Positions 26,819 to 35,229 of a stretch of DNA of 64,000 bases are shown piece after piece. The stretch is from assembly GCF_022605525.1 (NCBI RefSeq), contig NZ_JAKQYJ010000002.1:248001-312000 (forward strand), read 5' to 3'. The notes beneath the pieces were generated by a model. That model searched no databases. It was given only the letters and a program-made list of their open reading frames with translations, and was not told the DNA's origin. Both the position numbers and the translations under genes were made by a program. This DNA is from Porphyrobacter sp. GA68 (GTDB taxonomy: Bacteria > Pseudomonadota > Alphaproteobacteria > Sphingomonadales > Sphingomonadaceae). Every line of letters begins with the position of its first letter. Positions within the stretch are counted from its first letter, which is position 1.

Positions 26819-27610
26819 TCAGAACACATCGGCGGCGCTAAAGCCACGCTGGGCGAGGGCACGGGTATAGCGTGGCAGGGTGTCTCCTGCTCCGGTCGCC
26901 ACGAACCGGAGTGGGGCGGGCGTGAAGGGCTGCCCGCGCAGCAGTCCGGCGATCCGCCGCGCGATCCCGTCCGCGCCGTCGACCAACAGCACGTCCGGGC
27001 CCATCGCCTCTGCCAGCTCGCCGCGCAGCAGCGGGAAATGGGTGCAGGCCAGCACAACCGTGTCCATCCGTCCGCCACCGTGCTGGTCGCGCAGGCGCGC
27101 CGCCGCCTTGGCGATCACGTCCGGCGACACCGCCTCGCCGCGCAGCTTCGCCTCGGCCGCCAGCACCAGTTCGGGCGCAGCCGCCCGCAGCAGGGTCTTG
27201 CCGTTGGCAAATTCGGCCTCCAGCCGGTCCACATACGGTTGCCGCACTGTGGCGGCAGTGCCCAGCAGGCCGATGACCCCCGACCGGGTCAGGGCCGCGG
27301 CCGGCTTTATCGCGGGAACGGTGCCGACGACCGGCACTTCAAGCACGTCGCGCACCATGCCCAGCGCGATGGTGGATGCGGTGTTGCACGCGATGCAGAC
27401 AAGCCGCGGCTGCCAGCGTTCAGCCATCCGGCCGAGCAGCCCGCAGACCCGCGCCGCCACCTCCGCCTCGGTCTTGTCGCCATAGGGCAGCCCGGCGAAG
27501 TCGGCGGCGTAGATGACCGGCGCATCCGGCAGCGCGCTGCGCACCGCGTCGAAGATGGTCAGACCGCCCACGCCGGAGTCGAGGATCAGTATGGGCGCGG
27601 CGGGGTCCAT
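26819..27610 (-). CDS. murI: glutamate racemase
   Basis: The cofactor-independent racemase that provides D-glutamate for peptidoglycan. The 263-residue protein starts with LILDSGVGGLTIFD (D11, S12). The two catalytic cysteines are in IACNTAST (C75) and VVLACTHFPLL, and the histidine follows the second one. The gene is divergent from plsY, with 112 bases between the starts. Confidence 0.95.
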   Translation of the reverse strand: MDPAAPILILDSGVGGLTIFDAVRSALPDAPVIYAADFAGLPYGDKTEAEVAARVCGLLGRMAERWQPRLVCIACNTASTIALGMVRDVLEVPVVGTVPAIKPAAALTRSGVIGLLGTAATVRQPYVDRLEAEFANGKTLLRAAAPELVLAAEAKLRGEAVSPDVIAKAAARLRDQHGGGRMDTVVLACTHFPLLRGELAEAMGPDVLLVDGADGIARRIAGLLRGQPFTPAPLRFVATGAGDTLPRYTRALAQRGFSAADVF

Positions 27611-27722
27611 GGCCGCGACGCTTGGCCGACCCCGCCGCTCCGGTCAATCAGGTGCAGCCATTGCCGCCACGGTGGAGCAAATGGCGCTGGCGGGCGGGCG
27701 CGTTCTTGCCGTAGGAGGGGGC

Positions 27723-28316
27723 ATGATGAACTCTCTCGACTGGCTGCTCGCGGCGCTGCTTGGCTATGCGCTCGGCTCGATCCCCTTCGGCCTGATCCTG
27801 ACGCGGCTGGCGGGGCTGGGCGATGTGCGCGCCATTGGCAGCGGGAACATCGGCGCCACCAACGTCCTGCGCACGGGGAACAAGGGGCTGGCCGCCGCGA
27901 CCCTGCTGCTCGACGGGGTGAAGGGATTTGCGGCCGTGTGGCTGGCTTGGCGGCTGTTCCCCGACGCGGCCGGGTTCGCCGCGCTGGGCGCGGTGCTGGG
28001 CCACTGTTTCCCGCTGTGGCTCCGGTTCAAGGGCGGCAAGGGTGTGGCGACGGCGGCGGGCGTATGCTTCGGCCTCGCCCTGCCGGTGGGGGTGGCCTAC
28101 GCGCTGGCATGGCTGGGTGCGCTGGCTGTGTTCCGCATCTCCAGCGTGGCCGGCATGTTGGCGGTGATCGCCGCGCCGGTGGCGGCGGGGGTGCTGGGGC
28201 GGTGGGAACTGGTGCCGGTGCTGGCCGCCATCGCGGTGATTGTGATCGTGCTCCACCGCGCCAACATCGCCCGCCTGATGCGCGGCGAGGAACCCAGGGT
28301 GGGCGCGGGCAAGTGA
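27723..28316 (+). CDS. plsY: glycerol-3-phosphate acyltransferase PlsY
   Basis: A 197-residue integral membrane enzyme that moves the acyl group from acyl phosphate to glycerol 3-phosphate, the first step of phospholipid synthesis. The loops carry the PlsY signatures GSIPFGLILTRL, GSGNIGATNVLR and LRFKGGKGVATAAG. AGGAGG lies directly upstream of two adjacent ATGs (27723 and 27726). The stop overlaps the GTG start of dprA (GTGA). With plsC at 0.25-1.0 kb, the window holds both acyl transfer steps of phosphatidate synthesis. Confidence 0.95.
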   Translation: MMNSLDWLLAALLGYALGSIPFGLILTRLAGLGDVRAIGSGNIGATNVLRTGNKGLAAATLLLDGVKGFAAVWLAWRLFPDAAGFAALGAVLGHCFPLWLRFKGGKGVATAAGVCFGLALPVGVAYALAWLGALAVFRISSVAGMLAVIAAPVAAGVLGRWELVPVLAAIAVIVIVLHRANIARLMRGEEPRVGAGK

Positions 28317-29404
28317 CCCTGACCCAGGCGGAGGCGTTCGCCCGTCTCACGCTGCTGCGCTCTCCTCGCATCGGCCCTATCTCCTTCCGCCAGCTCCTCG
28401 CCCGCTTCGGCACGGCGGAAGCGGCGCTGGAGGCGCTGCCGGAAATCGGCGGGCGCGGCGGGCAACCCTATCGCGCCGCGCCGCGCGCGACTGTCGAGGC
28501 GGAGGTCGCCGCCACGCGCCGCGCGGGCGCGAAATACCTGTTCCACGATCAGCCGGACTATCCCCGCCTGCTGGCCGAGGTCGACAGCGCCCCGCCGATC
28601 ATCACCTATCGCGGCGACCTGTCGCTGGCCGACGGCCCTTGCGTCGCCGTCGTCGGCGCGAGGAATTGCAGCGCGGCGGCGGTGAAGCTGGCGCGCGATT
28701 TTGCGGCCGGACTGGCGGGGGAGGGGTTTACGGTCGTCTCCGGCCTCGCACGCGGGATCGACGGCGCGGCGCATGAAAGCAGCCTGCCGCGCACCGTCGG
28801 TGTCATCGCCAGCGGCATCGACATCGCCTACCCGCCGCAGCATGGCCAGTTGCAGGAGCAGATCGCGGCGGAGGGGCTGCTGATCGCCGAACAGCCACCG
28901 GGGACCGAGCCGCGCGGCAGCCAGTTCCCCAGCCGCAACCGCATCATCGCGGGCCTGTCGGCCGGTACGCTGGTGGTGGAGGCCGCGCCGCAGTCCGGTT
29001 CGCTGATCACCGCGCGCCTCGCCGGCGAGTTCGGGCGCGAGGTGATGGCGGTGCCCGGCTCGCCGCTCGACGGCCGCTCGGCGGGCTGCAACCAGCTGAT
29101 CCGCGACGGCGCGGTGCTGGTGCAGTCGGTGGCCGACGTGGTGGAACTGCTCAGCGGCTTCGACGGCGTGCCGCGGTCGTCGGTGCGGGAGATGGCGGGG
29201 GCAGGGTTCGAAGCCGCGCCGGAGGAGCTGGCGGAGGCGGAGCCCGCGGATGTGGAGCGGTTGCTGTCCACCACGCCGGTCGCGGTGGACGAACTGGTGC
29301 GGCAATCGGGTGCGGGCACGGCGGCGGTGCAACTGGCCTTGCTGGAACTGGAAATTGCCGGGCGGTTGGAGCGGCATGCTGGTGGGCGGGTGAGTTTGTC
29401 GTGA
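28313..29404 (+). CDS. dprA: DNA-processing protein DprA
   Basis: A Rossmann-fold protein that loads RecA on incoming single-stranded DNA during transformation. The 363-residue protein has an N-terminal SAM-like region, the core with VAVVGARNCS, VSGLARGIDGAAH, GVIASGIDIAYP and FPSRNRIIAGLS, and a C-terminal winged-helix (DprA_WH) around residues 305-360. The GTG start overlaps the plsY stop, and the 3' end overlaps the next small gene. No other competence genes are in the window. Confidence 0.94.
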   Translation: MTLTQAEAFARLTLLRSPRIGPISFRQLLARFGTAEAALEALPEIGGRGGQPYRAAPRATVEAEVAATRRAGAKYLFHDQPDYPRLLAEVDSAPPIITYRGDLSLADGPCVAVVGARNCSAAAVKLARDFAAGLAGEGFTVVSGLARGIDGAAHESSLPRTVGVIASGIDIAYPPQHGQLQEQIAAEGLLIAEQPPGTEPRGSQFPSRNRIIAGLSAGTLVVEAAPQSGSLITARLAGEFGREVMAVPGSPLDGRSAGCNQLIRDGAVLVQSVADVVELLSGFDGVPRSSVREMAGAGFEAAPEELAEAEPADVERLLSTTPVAVDELVRQSGAGTAAVQLALLELEIAGRLERHAGGRVSLS

Positions 29405-29736
29405 AGCTTAGCCACTATCTTTGGCGAGACCGCACGATCAGCGAGCGCTTGTCGATGGTCATGGCTGCTTTAGCTGTGCCATTCATCGTCTGGCTGGCAT
29501 TGGCAGGTGACGGTACTATCGACGAAGGTGCCGAGTTTGTCAGCATCGTGGTTGCGACCATAGCGATTGCGATCTTCCTGGTTTGCTTCGTGCCAGCAGC
29601 GCTAGCTATGCTGTTCTGGGGCGGGCGAACTGGTCAAGGAAAAGGACGTGATGTGTTGGACAGGCTGCTGCCGCTGCTCACGCTTGCAGCGCTGGCCGCA
29701 GCGTTTCTGATCATCGCATGGGCGACGGAGCGTTAG
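29401..29736 (+). CDS. small three-pass membrane protein, unknown
   Basis: A 111-residue protein with three hydrophobic stretches (about residues 20-36, 47-72 and 88-106). The GTG start overlaps the dprA stop by 4 bases, so it is probably translated with dprA. Base composition is slightly less GC-rich than dprA. I do not recognise a family, and its relation to DprA is only positional. Confidence 0.5.
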   Translation: MKLSHYLWRDRTISERLSMVMAALAVPFIVWLALAGDGTIDEGAEFVSIVVATIAIAIFLVCFVPAALAMLFWGGRTGQGKGRDVLDRLLPLLTLAALAAAFLIIAWATER

Positions 29737-29755
29737 CTACTTACGCAAGCTCGAG

Positions 29756-29775
29756 CGTCATCCCAGCGACAGCTG
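29756..29775 (+). repeat. partial REP-like palindrome
   Basis: The 20 bases CGTCATCCCAGCGACAGCTG resemble the start of a second REP family common in alphaproteobacteria, with CAGC/GCTG arms around GACA. The usual second half is missing or diverged. It sits just outside the left repeat of the GIY-YIG unit. Confidence 0.4.
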
Positions 29776-29806
29776 AAAGCTGCATCAGCAGAGCTTCAAA
29801 TGCAGC

Positions 29807-29837
29807 CGTCACCCCGGACTTGATCCGGGGTCCCGCT
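29807..29837 (+). repeat. REP-like palindromic repeat, left copy flanking GIY-YIG gene
   Basis: A 31-bp element containing a 7-bp stem, CCCCGGA at 29812-29818 and TCCGGGG at 29824-29830, with loop CTTGA, then TCCCGCT. It matches the reverse complement of 30162-30192 at 29 of 31 positions. The two differences are one A/G and one T/C that preserve the stem base pair, so they are compensatory. Confidence 0.85.
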
Positions 29838-29843
29838 TTCTGA

Positions 29844-30143
29844 TCACGCAAGCTGATCGTACAAGTCGCGCCACTTTGGATTGGCTTGCTCGATCAGGTC
29901 GAACTTCCATCCCCTCTGCCAGCGTTTCAGGCGCTTCTCGTGGGCGCTAGCATCCTCGATAGTGTCGCAGCGATCCGCCCAGACGAGGCGGTGCAAGTTG
30001 TAGTGTTTGCAGAACTGGGAACCGTTACCTTGTCGATGCTGAGTTATACGCGCTGCCAGATCGGCAGTTACTCCGACGTACATCGTGCCACGGTAGCGGT
30101 CGGCCATGATGTAGACCCAGCCGCCTTGTCTTGCTCGATCCAT
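29844..30143 (-). CDS. single-domain GIY-YIG nuclease-like protein
   Basis: A 99-residue protein consisting only of a GIY-YIG domain: GGWVYIMADRYRG (the GIY strand as VYI), MYVGVTADLAARITQH (YIG as YVG with the conserved Arg), and the C-terminal ANPKWRDLYDQLA typical of the stand-alone alphaproteobacterial group. The function of these small proteins is unknown; they may nick DNA. I use the ATG at 30143; a longer frame upstream merely translates the flanking repeat. The gene lies between two inverted copies of a REP-like repeat. Confidence 0.85.
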   Translation of the reverse strand: MDRARQGGWVYIMADRYRGTMYVGVTADLAARITQHRQGNGSQFCKHYNLHRLVWADRCDTIEDASAHEKRLKRWQRGWKFDLIEQANPKWRDLYDQLA

Positions 30144-30161
30144 TGGCGTGTAAACCCAAGA

Positions 30162-30192
30162 AGCGGGACCCCGGGTCAAGCCCGGGGTGACG
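30162..30192 (-). repeat. REP-like palindromic repeat, right inverted copy
   Basis: The inverted partner of 29807-29837. Its own stem is CCCCGGG/CCCGGGG-type (30169-30175 with 30181-30187) around a TCAAG loop. It lies 19 bases upstream of the GIY-YIG start and 103 bases before topA, so it could also influence the topA leader. Confidence 0.85.
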
Positions 30193-30294
30193 ACTGGTTC
30201 GATAAGCTGGAACAGTAACCAACCCCTTGACGGCCCCTCTCCCCGCTCCCCACCCTCGCGCGTACACACACGTAAGGGCGCACCTCACATCACC

Positions 30295-32928
30295 ATGCAA
30301 CTCGTCATCGTAGAATCCCCCGCCAAGGCCAAGACAATCGAGAAGTACCTCGGCAAGGACACCCGCGTCCTCGCCTCCTACGGCCATGTGCGCGACCTGC
30401 CGCCCAAGGATGGCAGCGTTCGCCCGGACGAGGAGTTCGCGATGGATTGGGAGATCTACGCCGATCCGCGCAAGAAGGCGCAGGTAAAGGCGATCGCCGA
30501 TGCGGCCAAGGGGGCCGACCGGCTGATCCTCGCCACCGACCCTGACCGTGAAGGGGAGGCGATTTCCTGGCACGTGCTCGACATCCTGAAGAAGCGCAAG
30601 GCCGTGCCCAAGGAGGTGCAGCGCGTCACCTTCAATGCCATCACCAAACAGGCCGTGACCGAGGCGATGGCGCGGCCGCGCGATCTCGACCATGACCTGA
30701 TCGACGCTTATCTGGCGCGCCGCGCGCTCGATTACCTGTTCGGCTTCACCCTGTCGCCGGTGCTGTGGAGGAAACTTCCCGGCGCCAAGTCGGCCGGACG
30801 GGTGCAATCGGTGGCCCTGCGCCTCATCGTCGAGCGGGAGCGCGAGATCGAGGCGTTCCGTCCGCAGGAATACTGGTCGGTGGTCGCCACGCTGGTGCAG
30901 GACGGGACGGAGTTCTCCGCCCGGCTGGTGCAACTGGACGGCAACAAGCTCGAGAAGCTTTCGTTGAGCCACGAAGGCGCGGCCAAGGCGGCCAGACAGG
31001 CGGTGGAGGACAGCCGCTTCACCGTGGAGGAGGTCGAGACCAAGCCGTTCCGCCGCAATCCCGCGCCGCCCTTCACCACCTCGACCTTGCAGCAGGAAGC
31101 CGCGCGCAAGCTCGGCTTTTCCGCCGCGCACACCATGCGGCTGGCTCAGTCGCTGTATGAAGGGGGCGCGATCACCTACATGCGGACTGACGGGGTGCAG
31201 ATGGACGCGGGCGCGATCAGCGCATGCCGCAAGGCCATCGCCGACCGGTATTCCGCGGCCTACATCCCCGACAAGCCGCGTCACTACACCAGCAAGGCCA
31301 AGAACGCGCAGGAAGCGCACGAGGCGATCCGCCCGACCGACTTCGCCCGCGACCGCGCCGGTGCGGGGGACGAGGGCAAGCTCTACGACCTCATCTTCAA
31401 GCGGGCCATGGCGAGCCAGATGGAAGCCGCGCAGCTCGAACGCACCACCGTGACCCTGCGCGACCCCACCGGCCTGCACGCCCTGCGCGCCACGGGACAG
31501 GTGGTGAAGTTCCCCGGATTCCTCGCCGTGTACCAGGAAGGACTGGACGATGCGGAGGGAGAGGATGACGGACTGCTCCCCGTGCTGCGGCAGGGCGATT
31601 GCCCGCACAAGAACGGCGTTGCGGCAACCCAGCACTTCACTCAGCCGCCGCCGCGCTTTTCCGAAGCGTCGCTGGTCAAGCGGCTGGAGGAGCTGGGCAT
31701 CGGCCGCCCGTCAACCTACGCCTCCACCATCCAGACGCTGCGCGACCGGGAGTATGTCCGGGTGGAAAAAAACCGTTTCTTTGCCGAAGAGTCGGGCCGT
31801 CTCCTCACAGCGTTTCTGGAACGGTTCTTCCCCCGCTACGTCGCGTATGACTTCACCGCGGGAATGGAGGACGAGCTGGACGAGGTGTCCGGCGGGCGCG
31901 AGGAGTGGAAGGCGCTGCTCGCCAAGTTCTGGCGCGACTTCAAGCCTAAGACCGACGAGGTCATGAGACAGCAGCCGTCGGAGGTGACGGCTGCACTGGA
32001 CGAATACCTCGGCGACTACCTGTTCCCCCCGCGCGAGGATGGCGGCGATCCGCGCGCGTGTCCCAAGTGCCTTGCCGAAGGGCGCGAGGGCGGGCGGCTG
32101 TCGCTGCGCGGCGGAAAGTTTGGCGCGTTCATCGCCTGCGCCAACTATCCCGACTGTTCCTATTCCCGCCGCTTCGCGCAGGGTGGAGGCGACGCTGCCA
32201 CCGCGGGTGAGGACGTGACGCTTGGCAATGATCCGGACACGGGCCTTCCAGTGGAGCGCAAGACCGGCCGATTCGGACCCTATGTCCAGCTGGGCGAGGG
32301 CAAGGACGCAAAGCGCGCAAGCATCCCGCGCGACATCGGCGAACTCGATCTCGAATGGGCCCTGAAGCTGCTCGCTCTCCCGCGCATTGTCGGTGCGCAT
32401 CCCGAAACGGGGCTGGAAATCGAAGCAAACATCGGACGTTACGGGCCTTACCTGAAACATGACGGCAAGTATGCCAAGCTGTCATCCACCGCCGATGTGT
32501 TCGACACCGGCATGAACGCGGCCGTCACCCTGCTGGCCGAGGCGGCGGCGGGCAGGGGCGGGCGGGGCGCACGCACTCCGGTGGAGCCGATCAAGACGCT
32601 GGGCGAACACCCCACTTCCGGGGGCGAGATCAGGGTGCTGCCGGGCCGCTACGGTCCTTACGTCACCGACGGAACGACCAACGCCACCATCCCCAAGGAC
32701 GTGAAGCCCGAGGAACTTGAGGCGGCGCAGGCCATCGCGCTCATCGATGCGCGCGCGGCGGCGGCTCCGGCGAAGAAGGCCGGCCGCCGCAAGCCCGCGC
32801 CGAAAAAGGCGGCGTCGGCGAAAAAAGCTTCCGCAAAGAAGACGGCGGGGAAGAAGGCTCCGGCAAGGAAGACGGCGGGGAGTAAAGGCAAAGGGACATC
32901 AACCGTATCCGCAGGGGGTCGTTCGTAA
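30295..32928 (+). CDS. topA: DNA topoisomerase I
   Basis: A type IA topoisomerase that relaxes negative supercoils. The 877-residue protein begins with the Toprim domain (QLVIVESPAKAKTIEKYLG, DPDREGEAI), has the active-site Tyr295 in GAITYMRTDG, one clear C4 zinc ribbon (CPKC...CANYPDC) and several TopA C-terminal repeats with RYGPYVT/GRFGPYVQ motifs. It ends in a Lys/Ala-rich basic tail of about 50 residues, common in alphaproteobacterial TopA. The ATG at 30295 is chosen because the family starts exactly there. Confidence 0.96.
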   Translation: MQLVIVESPAKAKTIEKYLGKDTRVLASYGHVRDLPPKDGSVRPDEEFAMDWEIYADPRKKAQVKAIADAAKGADRLILATDPDREGEAISWHVLDILKKRKAVPKEVQRVTFNAITKQAVTEAMARPRDLDHDLIDAYLARRALDYLFGFTLSPVLWRKLPGAKSAGRVQSVALRLIVEREREIEAFRPQEYWSVVATLVQDGTEFSARLVQLDGNKLEKLSLSHEGAAKAARQAVEDSRFTVEEVETKPFRRNPAPPFTTSTLQQEAARKLGFSAAHTMRLAQSLYEGGAITYMRTDGVQMDAGAISACRKAIADRYSAAYIPDKPRHYTSKAKNAQEAHEAIRPTDFARDRAGAGDEGKLYDLIFKRAMASQMEAAQLERTTVTLRDPTGLHALRATGQVVKFPGFLAVYQEGLDDAEGEDDGLLPVLRQGDCPHKNGVAATQHFTQPPPRFSEASLVKRLEELGIGRPSTYASTIQTLRDREYVRVEKNRFFAEESGRLLTAFLERFFPRYVAYDFTAGMEDELDEVSGGREEWKALLAKFWRDFKPKTDEVMRQQPSEVTAALDEYLGDYLFPPREDGGDPRACPKCLAEGREGGRLSLRGGKFGAFIACANYPDCSYSRRFAQGGGDAATAGEDVTLGNDPDTGLPVERKTGRFGPYVQLGEGKDAKRASIPRDIGELDLEWALKLLALPRIVGAHPETGLEIEANIGRYGPYLKHDGKYAKLSSTADVFDTGMNAAVTLLAEAAAGRGGRGARTPVEPIKTLGEHPTSGGEIRVLPGRYGPYVTDGTTNATIPKDVKPEELEAAQAIALIDARAAAAPAKKAGRRKPAPKKAASAKKASAKKTAGKKAPARKTAGSKGKGTSTVSAGGRS

Positions 32929-32982
32929 TTCGCTAACGCTTTGGCGCTATGGCTTGGCCCATGCCGCAAATTGGGTAGCGCC

Positions 32983-33252
32983 GTGATCGAGATCGAGGTT
33001 CAGAACGAGACGCATCAGACACAGCAGCGGATGCGTTTTGCCGCCGTGCCGCGCATCGGCGAAGGCATCCGGCTGCGCGAGCCGGACGGCTACTGGGCGT
33101 CCTACGATGTCCTCGACCTGTGGTATCAACGCAGCGGCTTTGGCGACGTGTGGGAACCTTATCTGCACATCCGCATGACGCCCGGAGAGGTCGCTGCGCC
33201 CGAGATCAGCGCACTTCAAAGCACCGGGGAGCCGCTGCCATGCGCGATCTGA
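32983..33252 (+). CDS. 89-residue conserved-looking protein upstream of response regulator
   Basis: A short soluble protein starting at GTG (VIEIEVQNETHQTQQ) with a beta-rich pattern, ending LQSTGEPLPCAI. I do not recognise a family. Its end overlaps the start of the response regulator gene by 13 bases, so the two are translationally coupled. It could be a partner or input module for the regulator, but that is only inferred from position. Confidence 0.5.
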   Translation: MIEIEVQNETHQTQQRMRFAAVPRIGEGIRLREPDGYWASYDVLDLWYQRSGFGDVWEPYLHIRMTPGEVAAPEISALQSTGEPLPCAI

Positions 33253-33911
33253 TCAAGCGGACCACCGGACGGCACGCGGGACCGCGCGAAGGCGGCGGGG
33301 CACCGCTGAGGGAGCGGCTGGACGCGGCGCGCCTGTCCGCCCGGCAAGCCGTTGCAGGGGATGGTGAGGGCGTCGAAGCGCCGATGCCGGTTTCGGTCAT
33401 TCCGCAGGACGATGACGGCCACGTGCGGCATACGGAGTTGCGGACCCCGGCAACGCCCGCCCGTGAGACGCCAAAGGCTGAACTGAACGACATCGACGCC
33501 ATCGTTCAGGCCGCCAAGACAGGCCGCGCCGGAACCGCTCCCGCCGCGCCGCGCCAGTGCCTGATCGTCGACGATTCCCGGGTCATCCGCAAGGTGTCGC
33601 GCAAGATCACGGAAGAGCTAGGCTATACCACCCTGGAAGCGGAGAACGGGGAAGAAGCGCTGGCCCGGTGCCGGGCGGCGATGCCCGATCTGGTCATCAC
33701 CGACTGGAACATGCCCGTGATGACCGGCGTGGAATTCGTCGCCGCCCTGCGCAAGCTGCCCGGAGCGGAGCGGGCCAAGGTCGTGTTCTGCACCAGCAAC
33801 AGCGGCGCACGCGACGTCCACGAAGGGATCGCCGCCGGGGCCGACGATTACATCGTGAAACCGTTCGGAGAAAGCGCGCTCAAGGCCAAGCTGGAGGGGC
33901 TGGACGGGTAA
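33240..33911 (+). CDS. single-domain response regulator with long N-terminal extension
   Basis: A 223-residue protein with a complete CheY-like receiver at about residues 105-223: acidic pair D111/D112, phospho-acceptor D155 in LVITDWNMP, T185 in VVFCTSNS and K207 in DYIVKPF. The first 100 residues are Ala/Arg/Pro-rich and look disordered. No output domain is present, so it should act by protein contact. No histidine kinase is in the window. It overlaps the upstream 89-residue gene. Confidence 0.85.
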   Translation: MRDLIKRTTGRHAGPREGGGAPLRERLDAARLSARQAVAGDGEGVEAPMPVSVIPQDDDGHVRHTELRTPATPARETPKAELNDIDAIVQAAKTGRAGTAPAAPRQCLIVDDSRVIRKVSRKITEELGYTTLEAENGEEALARCRAAMPDLVITDWNMPVMTGVEFVAALRKLPGAERAKVVFCTSNSGARDVHEGIAAGADDYIVKPFGESALKAKLEGLDG

Positions 33912-33959
33912 GGTCCGGTCGTTTGCGTCTCAGCATGCTTTGGCGCTAGGCGCAGGGGC

Positions 33960-34142
33960 ATGGCAAAAGAACATTTCGAGCGGCACAAGCAGCCGTGGCG
34001 CGCCGACGAGGCGGGACAGTTGCGGACGTTGGCCGCCAAAGGCAAGGGGCTGCGCGACATCGCCAAGGCGCTGAACCGCAGCGAAGAATCGGTCAAGGAT
34101 TTCGCCAAGCAGCAGAAAATCGAGATCGTGAAGAAGCGCTAG
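33960..34142 (+). CDS. 60-residue helix-turn-helix-like protein
   Basis: A small basic protein (MAKEHFERHKQPWRADE at the start) whose middle, LRTLAAKGKGLRDIAKALN then RSEESVKDFAKQQ, has the spacing of a Myb/SANT or sigma-70 region 4-like helix-turn-helix. Similar very small proteins occur in Sphingomonadales. It may bind DNA, but the target is unknown. It starts 12 bases after a motif shared with the promoter region at 32938. Confidence 0.55.
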   Translation: MAKEHFERHKQPWRADEAGQLRTLAAKGKGLRDIAKALNRSEESVKDFAKQQKIEIVKKR

Positions 34143-34207
34143 GGCTTCTCGCGCGACGGTCAGATCTCTGTCCGAACGCAAATCTGGAAGCGCTTGCCGG
34201 TCGTTCA

Positions 34208-34336
34208 TTGATATCGCTGGAAGATGGCGCAAAGTGGTTCGGCATTGTGCTGTGGGTCGCATTCTTTGCGTCGGCCGCCGCCCAAACGATCGGCAGCCGG
34301 CTGACGTCCGGCGAGCGGCCCACGCGGGGGTTCTGA
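34208..34336 (+). CDS. possible 42-residue small membrane protein
   Basis: A TTG-started frame of 42 codons with one hydrophobic segment (FGIVLWVAFFASAAA) followed by a basic tail. It fills the gap between the helix-turn-helix gene and the convergent era. The ribosome-binding site is weak, so this may be chance. Confidence 0.25.
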   Translation: MISLEDGAKWFGIVLWVAFFASAAAQTIGSRLTSGERPTRGF

Positions 34337-34338
34337 GC

Positions 34339-35229
34339 TCACCGGCTCCAGTCCAGGCCCATCTCCTCGTAGATCTCGCGGTCCTCGGCCCAGTTTTCTG
34401 ACACCTTGACGTGCAGGAAAAGATGGACCTTCTGCCCCAATATCTCGGCCAGTTCCTTGCGCGCAGCCTCTCCGATAGCCTTGATGCGGCTTCCGCCCTT
34501 GCCAAGCACGATGGCGCGTTGGGTCGGGCGGCCCACCACGATCTGCTGGTGTATCTCCACGCTGCCGTCCGAGCGTTCCAGATATTTTTCCGGCCGAACG
34601 GCGCTGTCGTAGGGCAGTTCCTCGTGCAGCTGCTGGTACAATTGTTCGCGCGTGATTTCCGCGGCCAGCAACCTCTGCGACGCGTCTGACACCTGGTCTT
34701 CGGGATACATCCACGGCGCTTCGGGCATCATCGCGGCAATCGCGTCCTTCATTTCCGCCACACCGTCCCCGGTGAGCGCTGAAACAAAGAAGATCTCCGC
34801 GAACTCCACCTTTCCGCCAAGTTCCTGCGCGAGGGCAAGGAGCGGTTCCTTGGCGGCAACATCGACCTTGTTCAGCACCAGGATCTTGCGTTCGGAGCGG
34901 GTGGCGAGCCGTTCCAGCAGGGGGTCCAGTTCATGCCGCCGCTGCTTGACCGGATCGACCAGCAGGACCAGCGCGTCGGCCGCCTCCGCCCCTTCCCAGG
35001 CGGCGTTGACCATCGCGCGGTCCAGCCGCCGGCGCGGCGCAAAGATGCCGGGCGTATCGACCAGCACCATCTGGGTATCGCCGTGGAGCGCAATCCCCAG
35101 CATCCGCGCGCGCGTCGTCTGCGCCTTGGCGCTGGTGATGGCCACCTTTTGCCCGACCAGCTGGTTGACCAGAGTGGACTTGCCCGCGTTGGGCGCCCCG
35201 ATGACGGCGACCAGGCCGCAGCGGGTCAT
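34339..35229 (-). CDS. era: GTPase Era
   Basis: A ribosome-assembly GTPase that binds the 3' end of 16S rRNA. The 296-residue protein has G1 GAPNAGKST, G3 DTPGI, G4 NKVD and a C-terminal KH domain with GKGGSRIKAIGEAARKEL. It is the last gene of the chain lepB-rnc-small ORF-era. The ATG overlaps the TGA of a possible 41-codon ORF (ATGA). Pairing with rnc is typical and fits a shared role in rRNA maturation. Confidence 0.95.
   Translation of the reverse strand: MTRCGLVAVIGAPNAGKSTLVNQLVGQKVAITSAKAQTTRARMLGIALHGDTQMVLVDTPGIFAPRRRLDRAMVNAAWEGAEAADALVLLVDPVKQRRHELDPLLERLATRSERKILVLNKVDVAAKEPLLALAQELGGKVEFAEIFFVSALTGDGVAEMKDAIAAMMPEAPWMYPEDQVSDASQRLLAAEITREQLYQQLHEELPYDSAVRPEKYLERSDGSVEIHQQIVVGRPTQRAIVLGKGGSRIKAIGEAARKELAEILGQKVHLFLHVKVSENWAEDREIYEEMGLDWSR

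Noticed and set aside
30144-30269. N-terminal extension of the GIY-YIG protein (42 more residues)
   Set aside because: The extra residues are a translation of the inverted REP-like repeat, and the domain starts right after the ATG at 30143.
30025-31635. 536-codon open frame antisense to topA and the GIY-YIG region
   Set aside because: It mirrors the topA codon pattern and lacks a domain or a ribosome-binding site.
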